Source: Gemmataceae bacterium
Lineage (GTDB): Bacteria; Planctomycetota; Planctomycetia; Gemmatales; Gemmataceae
Reading direction: 5' to 3'
Assembly: GCA_028288765.1 (NCBI GenBank)
Contig: JAQGHQ010000237.1
Span: 1 to 49,868, forward strand
Length of the DNA: 49,868 nt
How positions within the stretch are numbered: the first letter of the stretch is position 1; every line of letters starts with the position of its first letter. Below are positions 34,154 through 43,069 of the stretch, piece after piece. The notes beneath the pieces are model-generated. The model ran no database searches and had not been told where the DNA came from. It worked only from the letters and a program-made list of their open reading frames with translations. Position numbers and translations under genes: made by a program.

Positions 34154-34282
34154 CCGTCCGGGGCAACGCCCCGGACGGACGTGTGCCCGACCGGTTACGC
34201 CCGTATCACCGCCGGTTCGGCCCGGGCCAGCAGTCCTGGCCGTCCCGGGGCGGGCTCGCCCGACCGGTTAGGCCCATATCAC
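34154..34282. repeat. 11-bp hairpin and 25-bp imperfect direct repeats between the PSD1 and DUF1501 genes
   Basis: CCGTCCGGGGC (34154-34164) and GCCCCGGACGG (34168-34178) form a perfect stem with a 3-nt loop. Next to it, GCCCGACCGGTTA-type 25-mers at 34185-34209 and 34258-34282 match at 23 positions, 73 bp apart; the second overlaps the stop codon of the PSD1-type gene. The direct repeat suggests a past tandem duplication of the gene end. Confidence 0.75.
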
Positions 34283-36777
34283 TGCTTCGTCAGTGTCTCG
34301 TCCAAGTTCAGGATCAGCGTGCAGACCGCGGTGAAGGCCGCATGCTCGACCACGTCGAGCTTCTCGTTCCGGGGTGACTCGCCCCCCTTGAGGAGCTTCT
34401 CCGCCGCCCCTTTGTCCGCGCCGAAGAGCTTCCGCTGCTTCGCCAGCGCCGCGACCAGGATCTTCAACTCGCCATCGGCCGGGGTGCGGGCGGTCACCCG
34501 GCGGAAGGCGAACCCGAGACGGCCCGCGTCTTCCTTTCCCCCCTGTTCCAGTGCCCGCTGCGCGAGCGCCCGGGCGGCCTCGACGTAGGTCACGTCGTTG
34601 AGTGTCCCGAGCGCGTGCAGGGGGGTGTTGGTCACCACCGTCTTCACCGTACACGTCTGCCGGTTCGCGGCGTCGAAGAACATCGTCGGCCCGACAATCC
34701 GCCGCCAGAACACATAAAGACTGCGGCGGTACAGCGCCTCGCCTTTGTCCTGCTGGTATCGCTTGAACCCGAACGTCGCCTCCTCCCACACCCCGGCCGG
34801 TTGGTACGGCTTCACCGCCGGCCCGCCGATCGTCGGGGTCATCAACCCACTCGCGAAGAGCGCCTGGTCGCGGATCATCCACGACGGGAGCCGGTGCCGT
34901 GGGCCGCGGGCGAGCAACCGGTTGTCAGGATCGCGGTCGCGCAGCTCCGGTGTGACCCGCGACGCCTGCCGGTAAGTCGCCGACGTCACGATCAGGCGGA
35001 GTAGGCGCTTGACGTCCCACCTCGATTCGACAAACTCCGCCGCGAGCCAGTCCAACAACTCGGGGTGGCTCGGGCGGTCGCCCTGGATGCCGAAATCCTC
35101 GGTCGTCTTGACCAGGCCCGTGCCGAAGAGGCCCTGCCAGAACCGGTTCACGGTCACCCGGGCGGTCAGCGGGTTCTCGGGCGAGACGATCCACCGGGCG
35201 AGCGCCAGCCGGTTCTTCGGGGCGTCTTTCGGCAGCGGCGGGAGGCTCGCCGGGACCCCCGACTGGACGGTGGCCTCGTGCTTGTCGTACGCCCCGCGGG
35301 TGAGGATGAAGGTGTCCCGCGGCTGGGGGAGGTCCTGCATCACCATCACCCGCGGGATCGTCCCGGCTGCCGCGTCGCGGGCCTGTTTCAGCTTTCGCAA
35401 TTCGGTCAGCCGTTTGACGTACTCCGGCTCCTTCTGCTGGTAGAACTTCGCCAGTTCGTCGGTGTTCGCGTCCACCCGCCCGCCGGGCCCCTTCCGGAGG
35501 GCGGTTTCGATGACCACCGGGAGTGTGGTCTCGTACTTCCCGTCCTTCAGCACCCCCCCGGCTTCGCGGAGCTTCGTCTCGATCGGGGTGATCTTCTTGA
35601 CGGCCTCGTCGTACGCCTTTTGCGCGACCCTGACCTGCTCCTCCTGTTGCGGGCTGCCGAAATCAATCACCGGCGCAGTCTGCCCACTCCCCCCGCCGCC
35701 GTTCACCGGCGTCTGGTTGAAGTACGCGAACAGCTGGTAGTAGTCCTTCCGGGTGAGTGGGTCGAACTTGTGGTCGTGGCACCGGGAGCAGGTGAGGGTG
35801 AGCCCGAGCCAGATCGTGCCCACCGTTTCCGTCTGGTCGAAGACGTACTCGATCCGGTTTTCCTCGGCAATCCGTCCGCCTTCGCCGTTGATCATGTGAT
35901 TCCGGCTGAACCCGGTCGCCAGCATCTGTTCGCGGGTCGCGGTCGGGAGCAGGTCGCCGGCCAGCTGCCAGAGGGTGAATTGGTCGTAGGACAGGTTCTC
36001 GTTGAACGCCCTCACCACCCAGTCCCGCCAGGGCCACATCGTCCGTTCGCCGTCCCCCTGGTAGCCGTTACTGTCGGCGTACCGCGCGGCGTCGAGCCAG
36101 TCCCACGCCATCCGCTCGCCGAACCGGGGCGAGGCGAGCAGCCGGTCCACCACCTTCTCGTAAGCGGTGGGCGAGGTATCCTTCAGGAAGGCGTCGACGT
36201 CGGCGGGGGTCGGGGGTAGCCCGGTCAGGTCGAGCGTCACCCGACGGATGAGCCGTTCCTTGTCGGCCGGCGGGGAGGGCGAGAGCCCGTCGCGAATCAG
36301 CCGGTCGCCGACGAACGCATCGATCGCGTTCCGGATCTCGACCTTCGGAGTTCGGAGGTCGGGCACGGCCGGCCGCCGGACCGGTGTGAACGCCCAGTGC
36401 GTACCCCACTCAGCTCCCTGGTCGACCCACCGCGTCAGAGTGTCGATCTGTCGCGGGGTGAGTTTCTTGTTCGACGCCCGGGGCGGCATCAGATCGGCGG
36501 GATCGGCCGCGGTCAGCCGCCGGATCAACTCACTCCCCGCGCTCTTCCCCGGCACGATCGCGCCGCTCCCGAGTGCGGCATCCTTGGTGTCGAGGCGGAG
36601 ATCGGCCTTCCGAGCCTTCTCGTCCGGTCCGTGACACTTGAAGCAGCTGTCGGACAGGATCGGCAGCACGTCGCGGGCGAAGTCCACCCGCGCGGCTGGG
36701 AGGGGCTCGGCGGCCGTGGCGGCCGTGGGAACGAGGGCAAGGGCGGCGAGTGCGCCGAGGAGCGGGAGACGGGGCAT
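34279..36777 (-). CDS. DUF1549/DUF1553 protein with cytochrome-like domain (PSD1 family)
   Basis: An 832-residue exported planctomycete-type protein. A signal peptide ([20 protein letters not shown]) is followed by a PSCyt1-type c-heme-like domain (about 30-120) with one CFKCHG site, then DUF1549 (about 155-360, including [19 protein letters not shown] and [13 protein letters not shown]), and, after a helical linker, DUF1553 (about 545-800, [21 protein letters not shown] and [15 protein letters not shown]). The family may act on or bind sulfated polysaccharides or transfer electrons, but this is unproven. The DUF1501 gene follows on the same strand, the standard partner, so the two form a unit. 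Similar pairs occur dozens of times in planctomycete genomes. Confidence 0.93.
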   Translation of the reverse strand: MPRLPLLGALAALALVPTAATAAEPLPAARVDFARDVLPILSDSCFKCHGPDEKARKADLRLDTKDAALGSGAIVPGKSAGSELIRRLTAADPADLMPPRASNKKLTPRQIDTLTRWVDQGAEWGTHWAFTPVRRPAVPDLRTPKVEIRNAIDAFVGDRLIRDGLSPSPPADKERLIRRVTLDLTGLPPTPADVDAFLKDTSPTAYEKVVDRLLASPRFGERMAWDWLDAARYADSNGYQGDGERTMWPWRDWVVRAFNENLSYDQFTLWQLAGDLLPTATREQMLATGFSRNHMINGEGGRIAEENRIEYVFDQTETVGTIWLGLTLTCSRCHDHKFDPLTRKDYYQLFAYFNQTPVNGGGGSGQTAPVIDFGSPQQEEQVRVAQKAYDEAVKKITPIETKLREAGGVLKDGKYETTLPVVIETALRKGPGGRVDANTDELAKFYQQKEPEYVKRLTELRKLKQARDAAAGTIPRVMVMQDLPQPRDTFILTRGAYDKHEATVQSGVPASLPPLPKDAPKNRLALARWIVSPENPLTARVTVNRFWQGLFGTGLVKTTEDFGIQGDRPSHPELLDWLAAEFVESRWDVKRLLRLIVTSATYRQASRVTPELRDRDPDNRLLARGPRHRLPSWMIRDQALFASGLMTPTIGGPAVKPYQPAGVWEEATFGFKRYQQDKGEALYRRSLYVFWRRIVGPTMFFDAANRQTCTVKTVVTNTPLHALGTLNDVTYVEAARALAQRALEQGGKEDAGRLGFAFRRVTARTPADGELKILVAALAKQRKLFGADKGAAEKLLKGGESPRNEKLDVVEHAAFTAVCTLILNLDETLTKQ

Positions 36778-37184
36778 GTGGGTCGGCGGGTAAGGACCGG
36801 CGGGTGGGTCGATCTACCCAGGATACTCGCCCTGCGGGTCAGGACCAACCCTCATTCCGTTGCTTGAACCCGCCGGAGATGATTCGGTACGCGAGGCCGC
36901 CCAGGGGTTTCGCCCTGGAACCGAGGACGGCCGCCCCTCCCCGGGCGAAGGGTGCGGAAGCCGGGGAGCGACGGCCGGTCGTAGCCCGGAGCGGGCCAGC
37001 TCATACGGCCGAAACCACCGCGTTCCCGGAGAAGGCCCAGGAAACCGATGGTACGCCGCCGTCCGGTCGCCTATTCATCCCGTCTTGATTCGTCGGGGAC
37101 CCGCAATATAGTCCGCCGCTCGTTCACAACAACTCATCCGTGAGTGGACCGTCGGCCGGGGGGCCGCGCGAGGTCGGAGGCGCC
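36778..37184. other. Intergenic region with a short palindrome
   Basis: No convincing gene in these 407 bp between the divergent PSD1-type and LptD-like genes. A perfect stem CCAGGG-GTTTCG-CCCTGG lies at 36901-36918. Promoters for both genes should be here, but none is near consensus. Confidence 0.4.
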
Positions 37185-39959
37185 GTGGTCAGGCGTTGGC
37201 TCGCAATCTGTCTGGGGGCGTGTGCCGCGACCGCCATCGCTGCCCCGGAGGTGCGCGCACAGCCCTCCCCCGTGATCGGGTTGCCGGTCGTATCCGACCC
37301 CGCGACCGATTACCCGCTGTCGACCGACCGGCTGATGGCCCCGCCCCCTGTGGTCCCGCCGCGGCGGTCGTACCAGCGGCCGACGCCCCCAACGGGGGCC
37401 GCCGGCGACCCGGCCGCCCCCCCGGAACCCCCGGGCATCACCCTCCCCGACGGGGCCCAGATCCCTCTCCCGGCCGGCGGCGGGCGGTACTTCCGCTTCG
37501 TCCCCCGGTACGGCCAGCTGAACAACTTCAGCAGTGAGAAACTAACGAACGGGACCCAGGGGCCCCCGACCCAGCGGTTCGTGATCACCGGCGGCGTGAT
37601 CGTGTACGTCAGCCCCGGGGATGGTCAGGGCGAGATCGAGTTCGCCACGGACGACGCGGTCGTGTGGATCCGCGGCCAGCAGGTGGACAACATCGCGGGC
37701 GGGTTCGAGGCCGGGCCCGAGAACAAGCGGGAGGTCGAGGTCTACCTGTCCGGGAACGTGATCATCCGGACGGTCTCGACGAACGGCGGCCAGTCGTTCA
37801 GCCAGACGCTCCGGTCCGACCAGGTGTATTACGACGTGTCCCGGAACCGGGCGATCGCCGTGGCCGCGGAGCTGGAACTCAACACCCCGCGGGTGCCCGA
37901 CGGGGTCTACCTCCGCGGCCGCGAAATCCGCCGCCTGGACGAGGCGAACTGGGAGATTTTGAAGGGCTCGGTGTTCTCTAGCAAGCTCCCGGCGGACCCC
38001 GGCCTCCGGTTCGACTCGCCGCGGATCACGCTCCGCGAGACCAAGCAGCCCCGGCGGAACTTCCTCGGCATTCCGTACCGGGATTTCAGCGGCAACCCGG
38101 ACGACGGGGTCGAGCGGTTGATGACGCTGAGGAACTCGACCACCTGGCTGGCCGGAATCCCGGTGTTCTACTTCCCGTATTACCGGGCGGACGTGAACGA
38201 GCCCCTCGGCCCGCTCAACGGCGTCGGGGGCGGGCAGGACCGGATCTTCGGCACCCAGTTCTACACCACCTGGGACATCTACAAGATCATCGGGATTAAA
38301 TCCCCGCCCGGGCACAAGTGGCTGCTCCACCTCGATTACCTGAGTTCCCGCGGGCCCGCCGCCGGGACCGATTACTACTACTCCCTCCCCCCGCGGGAGG
38401 ACCGCGTCACACCGGCCGGCCTGGGCTTCGCCCGGCTGTACGGGATCAACGACACCGGTCAGGACGTGATCGGCGGGGGCCGCGGGCCGCTCCTGGACCA
38501 TCCTGTGTCTCGGGGCCGGGCACTCTGGCGGCACCAGCAGGAGATCACCGACGAGCTGTACTTCCAGGGGCAGATCGCGTACCTCAGCGACCAGAACTTC
38601 CTGGAGCAGTACTACAAACAGGAGTTCGACCTCGGCCCGAACCAGGAGACGTTCGCGTACCTGACGTACCAGCGGGAGAACCTGTGGGCGGGCGGGTTGA
38701 TCCAACCCAAGCTGGGCCAGAACTGGATCACCCATACCGAGTCGCTGCCCAAGCTCGACGGGGCCGTGGTCGGCCAGTCGTTCTGGGACCTGTTCGTGTA
38801 CAACGCCCGGGCGGACGCCACGTACGCCCAGCTCAGGCCGTCTCAGGTGAACCCCTTCCCGGTGGAGGTGACCGACCAGCAGGCCAACAGCGGGCGGTTC
38901 GACCTGAACCAGGACCTCAGCCTCCCGTTCGCCCTCGGCCCGGTCAAGCTCGCCCCCTACGCGGTGCTCGACCTGGCCGACTACACCCAACACCTGACCG
39001 GGAATCCCCAGGACCCGACCGGGGGCAACATCGGGAGGGTGTACGGGGCGGGCGGCCTGCGGGGGAGCCTGCCGCTCTCCCGGCTGTACGAGGAAGTATA
39101 CAGCGAGCTGTTCAACGTCCGCGGCCTCTACCACAAGGTGACGGTGTCCGGGAACTACTACTACGCCCGGACGAACGTCCAGTTCAACCAGCTCCCCCAG
39201 TTCGACCGCCTGAACGACGACGTCACGGACTACACGTTCCGGTACGCCCGGCCGGCCCAGTCCCAGCTGGTCAGCGGGCCGGCCGGGGTCGCGCTGGCCA
39301 CGTCCCCGATCTTCGACCCGCAGCAGTACGCGATCCGCCGGCTGGTGGACAACCGGGTGGACACCCTGGGGAACATCAACGTCCTCCAGATGGACCTCCG
39401 CCAGCGGCTCCAGACGAAGCGGGGATACCCGGGGCTCGAGCACACGGTCGACTGGTTCACCCTGGACGTGTCCGGGTCGTTCTTCCCGGACCCGAACCGG
39501 GACAATTTCGGCAAGCCGTTCGCATTTCTGGAGTACAGTGGCCTGTGGAATGTGGGGGACCGGGTGTCGGTCCTGTCCGCCGGGTGGTTCGACCCGTTCG
39601 AGTTCGGGACGCGGTACTGGAACCTCGGGGTCGCTTTCGACCGCACGGACCGGACGAGCTTCTACTTCGGGTACCGGCAAACCGACCCGCTCAACAGCAA
39701 GGCGGTGACCGCGTCGATCGGCTACCAGCTGAGCCGGCGGTACTACACCAGCATTGGGGCAAGTTACGACTTCGGGATCCAGAAGGCACTGAGCAACTCG
39801 CTCACCCTGACCCGGACCGGGGCTGACATGACCGTCACGATCGGGCTCACGTACAACGCCCTGGTAAACAACACGGGGTTCACGTTCATGGTAATCCCGA
39901 ACGTGCTCTCGGCCCTCGCCCCCGGCCGGTTCAGCTCGATCGGGATGGCCGGTCGCTGA
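37185..39959 (+). CDS. LptD-like outer-membrane barrel protein (OstA family)
   Basis: A 924-residue exported protein resembling LptD, which inserts lipopolysaccharide into the outer leaflet. After the signal peptide (MVRRWLAICLGACAATAIAA, cleaved near VRAQ) and a proline-rich linker, an LptA/OstA-type beta-jellyroll segment follows (VITGGVIVYVSPGDGQGEIE, VYLSGNVIIRT, DQVYYDVSRNRAIAVAAELE), then the barrel, marked by LRNSTTWLAGIPVFYFPYY and many alternating aromatic strands to the C-terminus. The four cysteines that form disulfides in E. coli LptD are not present, so oxidative maturation must differ. I prefer the GTG at 37185, with GGAGG just before it; a GTG at 37140 is also in frame. Lipid A genes are not adjacent. 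Confidence 0.8.
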   Translation: MVRRWLAICLGACAATAIAAPEVRAQPSPVIGLPVVSDPATDYPLSTDRLMAPPPVVPPRRSYQRPTPPTGAAGDPAAPPEPPGITLPDGAQIPLPAGGGRYFRFVPRYGQLNNFSSEKLTNGTQGPPTQRFVITGGVIVYVSPGDGQGEIEFATDDAVVWIRGQQVDNIAGGFEAGPENKREVEVYLSGNVIIRTVSTNGGQSFSQTLRSDQVYYDVSRNRAIAVAAELELNTPRVPDGVYLRGREIRRLDEANWEILKGSVFSSKLPADPGLRFDSPRITLRETKQPRRNFLGIPYRDFSGNPDDGVERLMTLRNSTTWLAGIPVFYFPYYRADVNEPLGPLNGVGGGQDRIFGTQFYTTWDIYKIIGIKSPPGHKWLLHLDYLSSRGPAAGTDYYYSLPPREDRVTPAGLGFARLYGINDTGQDVIGGGRGPLLDHPVSRGRALWRHQQEITDELYFQGQIAYLSDQNFLEQYYKQEFDLGPNQETFAYLTYQRENLWAGGLIQPKLGQNWITHTESLPKLDGAVVGQSFWDLFVYNARADATYAQLRPSQVNPFPVEVTDQQANSGRFDLNQDLSLPFALGPVKLAPYAVLDLADYTQHLTGNPQDPTGGNIGRVYGAGGLRGSLPLSRLYEEVYSELFNVRGLYHKVTVSGNYYYARTNVQFNQLPQFDRLNDDVTDYTFRYARPAQSQLVSGPAGVALATSPIFDPQQYAIRRLVDNRVDTLGNINVLQMDLRQRLQTKRGYPGLEHTVDWFTLDVSGSFFPDPNRDNFGKPFAFLEYSGLWNVGDRVSVLSAGWFDPFEFGTRYWNLGVAFDRTDRTSFYFGYRQTDPLNSKAVTASIGYQLSRRYYTSIGASYDFGIQKALSNSLTLTRTGADMTVTIGLTYNALVNNTGFTFMVIPNVLSALAPGRFSSIGMAGR

Positions 39960-40061
39960 GGCCGGGGGAACGGGTCTGGTACAATCCGCGGGGTCGCCCG
40001 GGGCCCCGCGGTGGGTGGGCCGGCCCACTTTTCATGTCGACCTTTATACCCGGAGTATCCC

Positions 40062-40490
40062 ATGCCCGCGGAATGGTGGGATCCGACCCCCGTCACAGTT
40101 CCGCCGGTCCGGCCGAAGAAGGCGCGGCGGTGGCGGGACAAGTTCCGGGAGGCGTTCCGCGGCGTCAAACTCGGGGTCCGTGGGCACTCCAGTTTCAGCG
40201 TCCACTTCTTCTTCGCCGCCCTGGTGGTTGCCGCCGCACTCGTCCTCGAGTTCGACTGGGTCGAATGGTGTCTGGTCCTGGGGTGCGTCGGGGCCGTGAT
40301 CACGACGGAACTGGTCAACAGCGCGATCGAGACGCTCTTCCACGGGCTCGACCAGGAGACGAAGGACCGGACCTGTGGGTGCCTGGACATTGCCGCCGGG
40401 GCGGTCCTGGTCGCGAGCCTCACCGCCGCGGTCGTGGGCCTCACCGTCTTCGGGCAGAAATTATTGGGCTTACTCCGTCATACCGGGTGA
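40062..40490 (+). CDS. dgkA: Diacylglycerol/undecaprenol kinase
   Basis: A 142-residue integral membrane lipid kinase of the DgkA family, phosphorylating diacylglycerol or undecaprenol for phospholipid or cell-wall-lipid recycling. A charged N-terminal tail (1-30) precedes three membrane helices. The catalytic signature is ELVNSAIE (83-90), preceded by the helix WCLVLGCVGAVITT and followed by KDRTCGCLDIAAGAVL, which supplies the conserved Asp and AAGAVL. The ATG at 40062 has a GGAG seven nt upstream and is preferred over an upstream start at 40011. In Gram-positive-like family members undecaprenol is the substrate; the sequence does not decide. It converges on the BBP7 gene. Confidence 0.92.
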   Translation: MPAEWWDPTPVTVPPVRPKKARRWRDKFREAFRGVKLGVRGHSSFSVHFFFAALVVAAALVLEFDWVEWCLVLGCVGAVITTELVNSAIETLFHGLDQETKDRTCGCLDIAAGAVLVASLTAAVVGLTVFGQKLLGLLRHTG

Positions 40491-40536
40491 AGCCCGATCC
40501 CGGGCTCCCCCAGGTGGGGCGGCCCGGGGTCGGGCC
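40491..40536. terminator. Two adjacent short hairpins between convergent genes
   Basis: AGCCCG-ATCC-CGGGCT (40491-40506) and GGCCCG-GGGT-CGGGCC (40521-40536) are perfect 6-bp stems between the ends of dgkA and the BBP7 gene. They may terminate transcription from both sides; no T tract. Confidence 0.4.
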
Positions 40537-40544
40537 CCCCGGCG

Positions 40545-42245
40545 TTACCACGTCCACTGGACCCCGAAGTTGATCCCCTGGGCCCAGAAGTCCGTGGTCC
40601 GGAGCTGGGGGCTCGGCCGCGGGACGCCGGCGAGCGGCGCCGGGTTGCCCGCGAGCGGGAAGTTCGGGATCCGGGCCGCGTCCACGGTCGTGTCGATCGT
40701 CCCGGCGGCACGTACAACGCTGCTCAGGTACAGGAAATTGTACCCGGTGAACACCCGCAGCCGCGGGGTGATGTGGTACCCGAGGTTGAGCCCGATCTCG
40801 GGCATGACGGCGAACTTGTCCTGGCTGAAGTGCCCGATGTTCGCCCCGGGCAGGGCGAGCAAGCCGCCCTGGAACTGGGCGATCTGGCCGTTCGGGAAGA
40901 CGAGCGCCTGCCCACCCCCGATCTCGGCCGACTGGTGGACGGTGCCGAAGGCGATCGTCGACCGTCCGTTCACGAACCACCGGCCCCGCCGGAGCTCTCC
41001 GGTCAGCCCGATCTGGCCGCCGTAGAAGTTGTTCGCCGCCCGGAACCGGTCGCTGACCGTTCCGCCGATGGCCGGGACCCCGACCGCCATCGGCGACCCC
41101 GGGGTCCGCACGAAGGTCTCGGTGATCGCCAGGTCTTCGGTGAAGTTCAAGTACCGGAACCCGACCAGCCCGTCGAGCCGGAAGCACGCGTTACCGAGCA
41201 GGAACCGGCGGTAGTTCACGTCGGCCCCCCAGAGCGAGTTCTCCAACGTTGTCACCACCCGGCCGGCCGCCAACCCCGTCGCCCCGATCACCTCCGCGAA
41301 CGGCCCGACCGGGGTGTTCACGTTAAAGAACGGCCGGGCGAGTAGGGGGTAAGTGTTGGTGTCCGCCGCGAACTGGTTCCCGTTCCGGAACAGGAACAGG
41401 AAGCTGGCGTCGATCCCACGCCGCTGCTCGTCGGTGAACCAGTACCCGCCGCTGAACCGGGCCCCGCCGTGGAGCGTCTGGCCGAACGACCCGCCCAGAA
41501 TCGTCTGGGTGTTACCGAGCCCCGGGATCCCGTTAAACGCAGGCGAACTGGTGGTGACCAGGGGCGGGAGCTGGGTGCTCCGGGTCCACCACATCAGGTT
41601 TTCCGCGCTCACCCACGACCGGCCATCGGTACACCCGACCAGCCGCCGCAGTGCCGGGAAGTGGGGGGTGCCCCCCACCACGGGGTCGCCGTACAGGGGG
41701 GCGTCGACGGCCGGTTGCGGGCACGGGAGACCGGGACCGCAGTCGAGGGGCCCGACCTGGGGAATGACTGTGGTCCCGGGGATGGCGCCCGGCTCCCCAG
41801 GCGAGCCCCCCGTAATCAGAGGGAAGCCTACCGTCGGTACGCCCATCGTGACGGGCGGTCCCACCGGGACCCCGCCGGGCACCGGGCCCCGGACCTCGGT
41901 CACGCTCGGTCCACTCCCGACTTGGCGGGGGGGCGGGAGCGGGCTCGGCCCGACCGGCTGCCCTCCCACCGGCAACAGTGTCGCGGCCGGAGTTCCGGGG
42001 CCGACCGGCGGGGCGTACGGAGTCAATTGCCCGCGGGCGATCAGCCCGGCCGGCGTCACCTCGGTGGTCGAAGGCGCGTCCGGAATGGCGACCGGCATCC
42101 CGAGCCGGGCGGCCCGGACGGTCGGGTTTTTCGGGACGGGTGAGTTGTACGGAGCGGCGGGACGACCGGGGACCTCCTGCGCGCCGGCGGGGCGGACGAA
42201 CACCCCGAGCGCGATCCCCAACCCGCCGAGTAGAACGCGGCGCAT
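40545..42245 (-). CDS. BBP7-type outer-membrane beta-barrel protein
   Basis: A 566-residue exported protein. The signal peptide (MRRVLLGGLGIALGVFVRPA, ending GAQ) is followed by a long proline-, glycine- and valine-rich region (about 22-200). The C-terminal part is the BBP7 barrel of planctomycetes, recognised by WVSAENLMWWTRSTQLPPLV, SGGYWFTDEQRRGIDASFLF, NFYGGQIGL and the terminal aromatic strand INFGVQWTW. The ligand or function is unknown; these proteins are abundant in planctomycete outer membranes. The start ATG at 42245 has a perfect AGGAGG eight nt before it. It ends 55 bp from dgkA on the opposite strand. Confidence 0.88.
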   Translation of the reverse strand: MRRVLLGGLGIALGVFVRPAGAQEVPGRPAAPYNSPVPKNPTVRAARLGMPVAIPDAPSTTEVTPAGLIARGQLTPYAPPVGPGTPAATLLPVGGQPVGPSPLPPPRQVGSGPSVTEVRGPVPGGVPVGPPVTMGVPTVGFPLITGGSPGEPGAIPGTTVIPQVGPLDCGPGLPCPQPAVDAPLYGDPVVGGTPHFPALRRLVGCTDGRSWVSAENLMWWTRSTQLPPLVTTSSPAFNGIPGLGNTQTILGGSFGQTLHGGARFSGGYWFTDEQRRGIDASFLFLFRNGNQFAADTNTYPLLARPFFNVNTPVGPFAEVIGATGLAAGRVVTTLENSLWGADVNYRRFLLGNACFRLDGLVGFRYLNFTEDLAITETFVRTPGSPMAVGVPAIGGTVSDRFRAANNFYGGQIGLTGELRRGRWFVNGRSTIAFGTVHQSAEIGGGQALVFPNGQIAQFQGGLLALPGANIGHFSQDKFAVMPEIGLNLGYHITPRLRVFTGYNFLYLSSVVRAAGTIDTTVDAARIPNFPLAGNPAPLAGVPRPSPQLRTTDFWAQGINFGVQWTW

Positions 42246-42628
42246 GGTGCGGTCCTCCTGACACGCAATCGGGCCCGGAGAGAGGCGGGCCGCAACGGGC
42301 CCATCCCGGGCCGGGCGGGCCTGGTGCGAACAGTGCGACCGGCCCAACGACACGTCATGTCACCAGTATTTTTCGGCCTCTCCCGCGCCTACTCTGCCCG
42401 GTCCTTTCCGCCCGGGCTTCTTCTTTCTCCCCGGCGCGCCCTTCCCCGCGGCTTCCGCAGATTCCCACCCCCGACACGGAAACCCGGCAGTTCACGCACG
42501 ACCCGCCCTGCCCTGGTGGAGTTCATAGTCCGCACAACCGGCGCGAAATGATGAAGCGGCGCCGTCCTCCCGGTCGAAGTAATGTGCAGAACCCGGATCA
42601 GCCGGGGAAGCAGGGTAAGGAGGAGGCC
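42246..42628. other. Divergent intergenic region BBP7 / proline-rich PEP-CTERM gene
   Basis: No gene is supported in these 383 bp. The frame of the plus-strand PEP-CTERM protein is open through it, but the well-placed AGGAGGAGG before 42629 decides the start. A weak sigma-54-like element is noted separately. Confidence 0.45.
42321..42337 (+). promoter_or_regulatory. Weak sigma-54-like promoter element
   Basis: CTGGTGCGAACAGTGCG has the required GG-N10-GC spacing (GG 42323-42324, GC 42335-42336) and matches ten of fourteen informative positions of the sigma-54 consensus. It would start transcription about 280 nt before the PEP-CTERM gene at 42629, similar to the leader length at the other PEP-CTERM gene. 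Chance is possible in GC-rich DNA. Confidence 0.3.
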
Positions 42629-43000
42629 ATGGCAGCGCGCCGCAGCCAGTGGAAGCTGATTTTGCCGACCGCGACTCTGACCGTGTTCCCGTTCACGGTA
42701 TTCGCTCCGTCGGCCCAAGCGTTCTTCCCGCCGGTCAGCCCACCGCCCCCGCCCGTCACGGTGGTCATCCCGCCCCCGGTGACGCCGCCGGTCGTGGTCG
42801 TCCCCCCGGTGTCGCCACCGCCGTTCGTGTCCCCGCCCCCGGTGACGCCGCCGGTCGTGGTCGTGCCCCCGCCCTGTGATACCTGCGGGTGCCCCCAAAC
42901 CATCCCGGAACCGTCGAGCCTCGTCGCCGGGATCGCGGGGCTTGCCACTGCCGCGGGGTGGGCGGTCCGCCGGCGGCGGAAAGGTCAAAATATCGAGTGA
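42629..43000 (+). CDS. Short proline-rich PEP-CTERM protein
   Basis: A 123-residue exported protein. The signal peptide is about residues 1-31 (LILPTATLTVFPFTVFAPSA, ending QA). The mature part is almost wholly Pro/Val-rich (32-82), built from a PPPVTPPVVVVPP unit repeated twice and related motifs, then a cysteine-containing PCDTCGCP (82-89). The C-terminal PEP-CTERM sorting signal follows: IPEPSS (92-97), a hydrophobic helix (about 98-113) and a basic RRRRK. Exosortase-type enzymes cleave such signals and the protein is then anchored or released at the surface. AGGAGGAGG before the ATG fixes the start. Beside it lies an XrtA-type polysaccharide deacetylase, consistent with a PEP-CTERM locus. 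Confidence 0.85.
   Translation: MAARRSQWKLILPTATLTVFPFTVFAPSAQAFFPPVSPPPPPVTVVIPPPVTPPVVVVPPVSPPPFVSPPPVTPPVVVVPPPCDTCGCPQTIPEPSSLVAGIAGLATAAGWAVRRRRKGQNIE
42769..42864 (+). repeat. 33-bp perfect direct repeat inside the proline-rich gene
   Basis: Copies at 42769-42801 and 42832-42864, 63 bp apart (beginning CCCGCCCCCGGTGACG), encode the repeated PPVTPPVVVV unit. The in-frame spacing lets the repeat expand or contract without frameshift. Confidence 0.9.
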
Positions 43001-43069
43001 ATGAACGGTCTGGTGTGATGCAGTCCGATACTGCCTCGCGGGACGACCGGCCGACAGGCCCGGTCGGTG

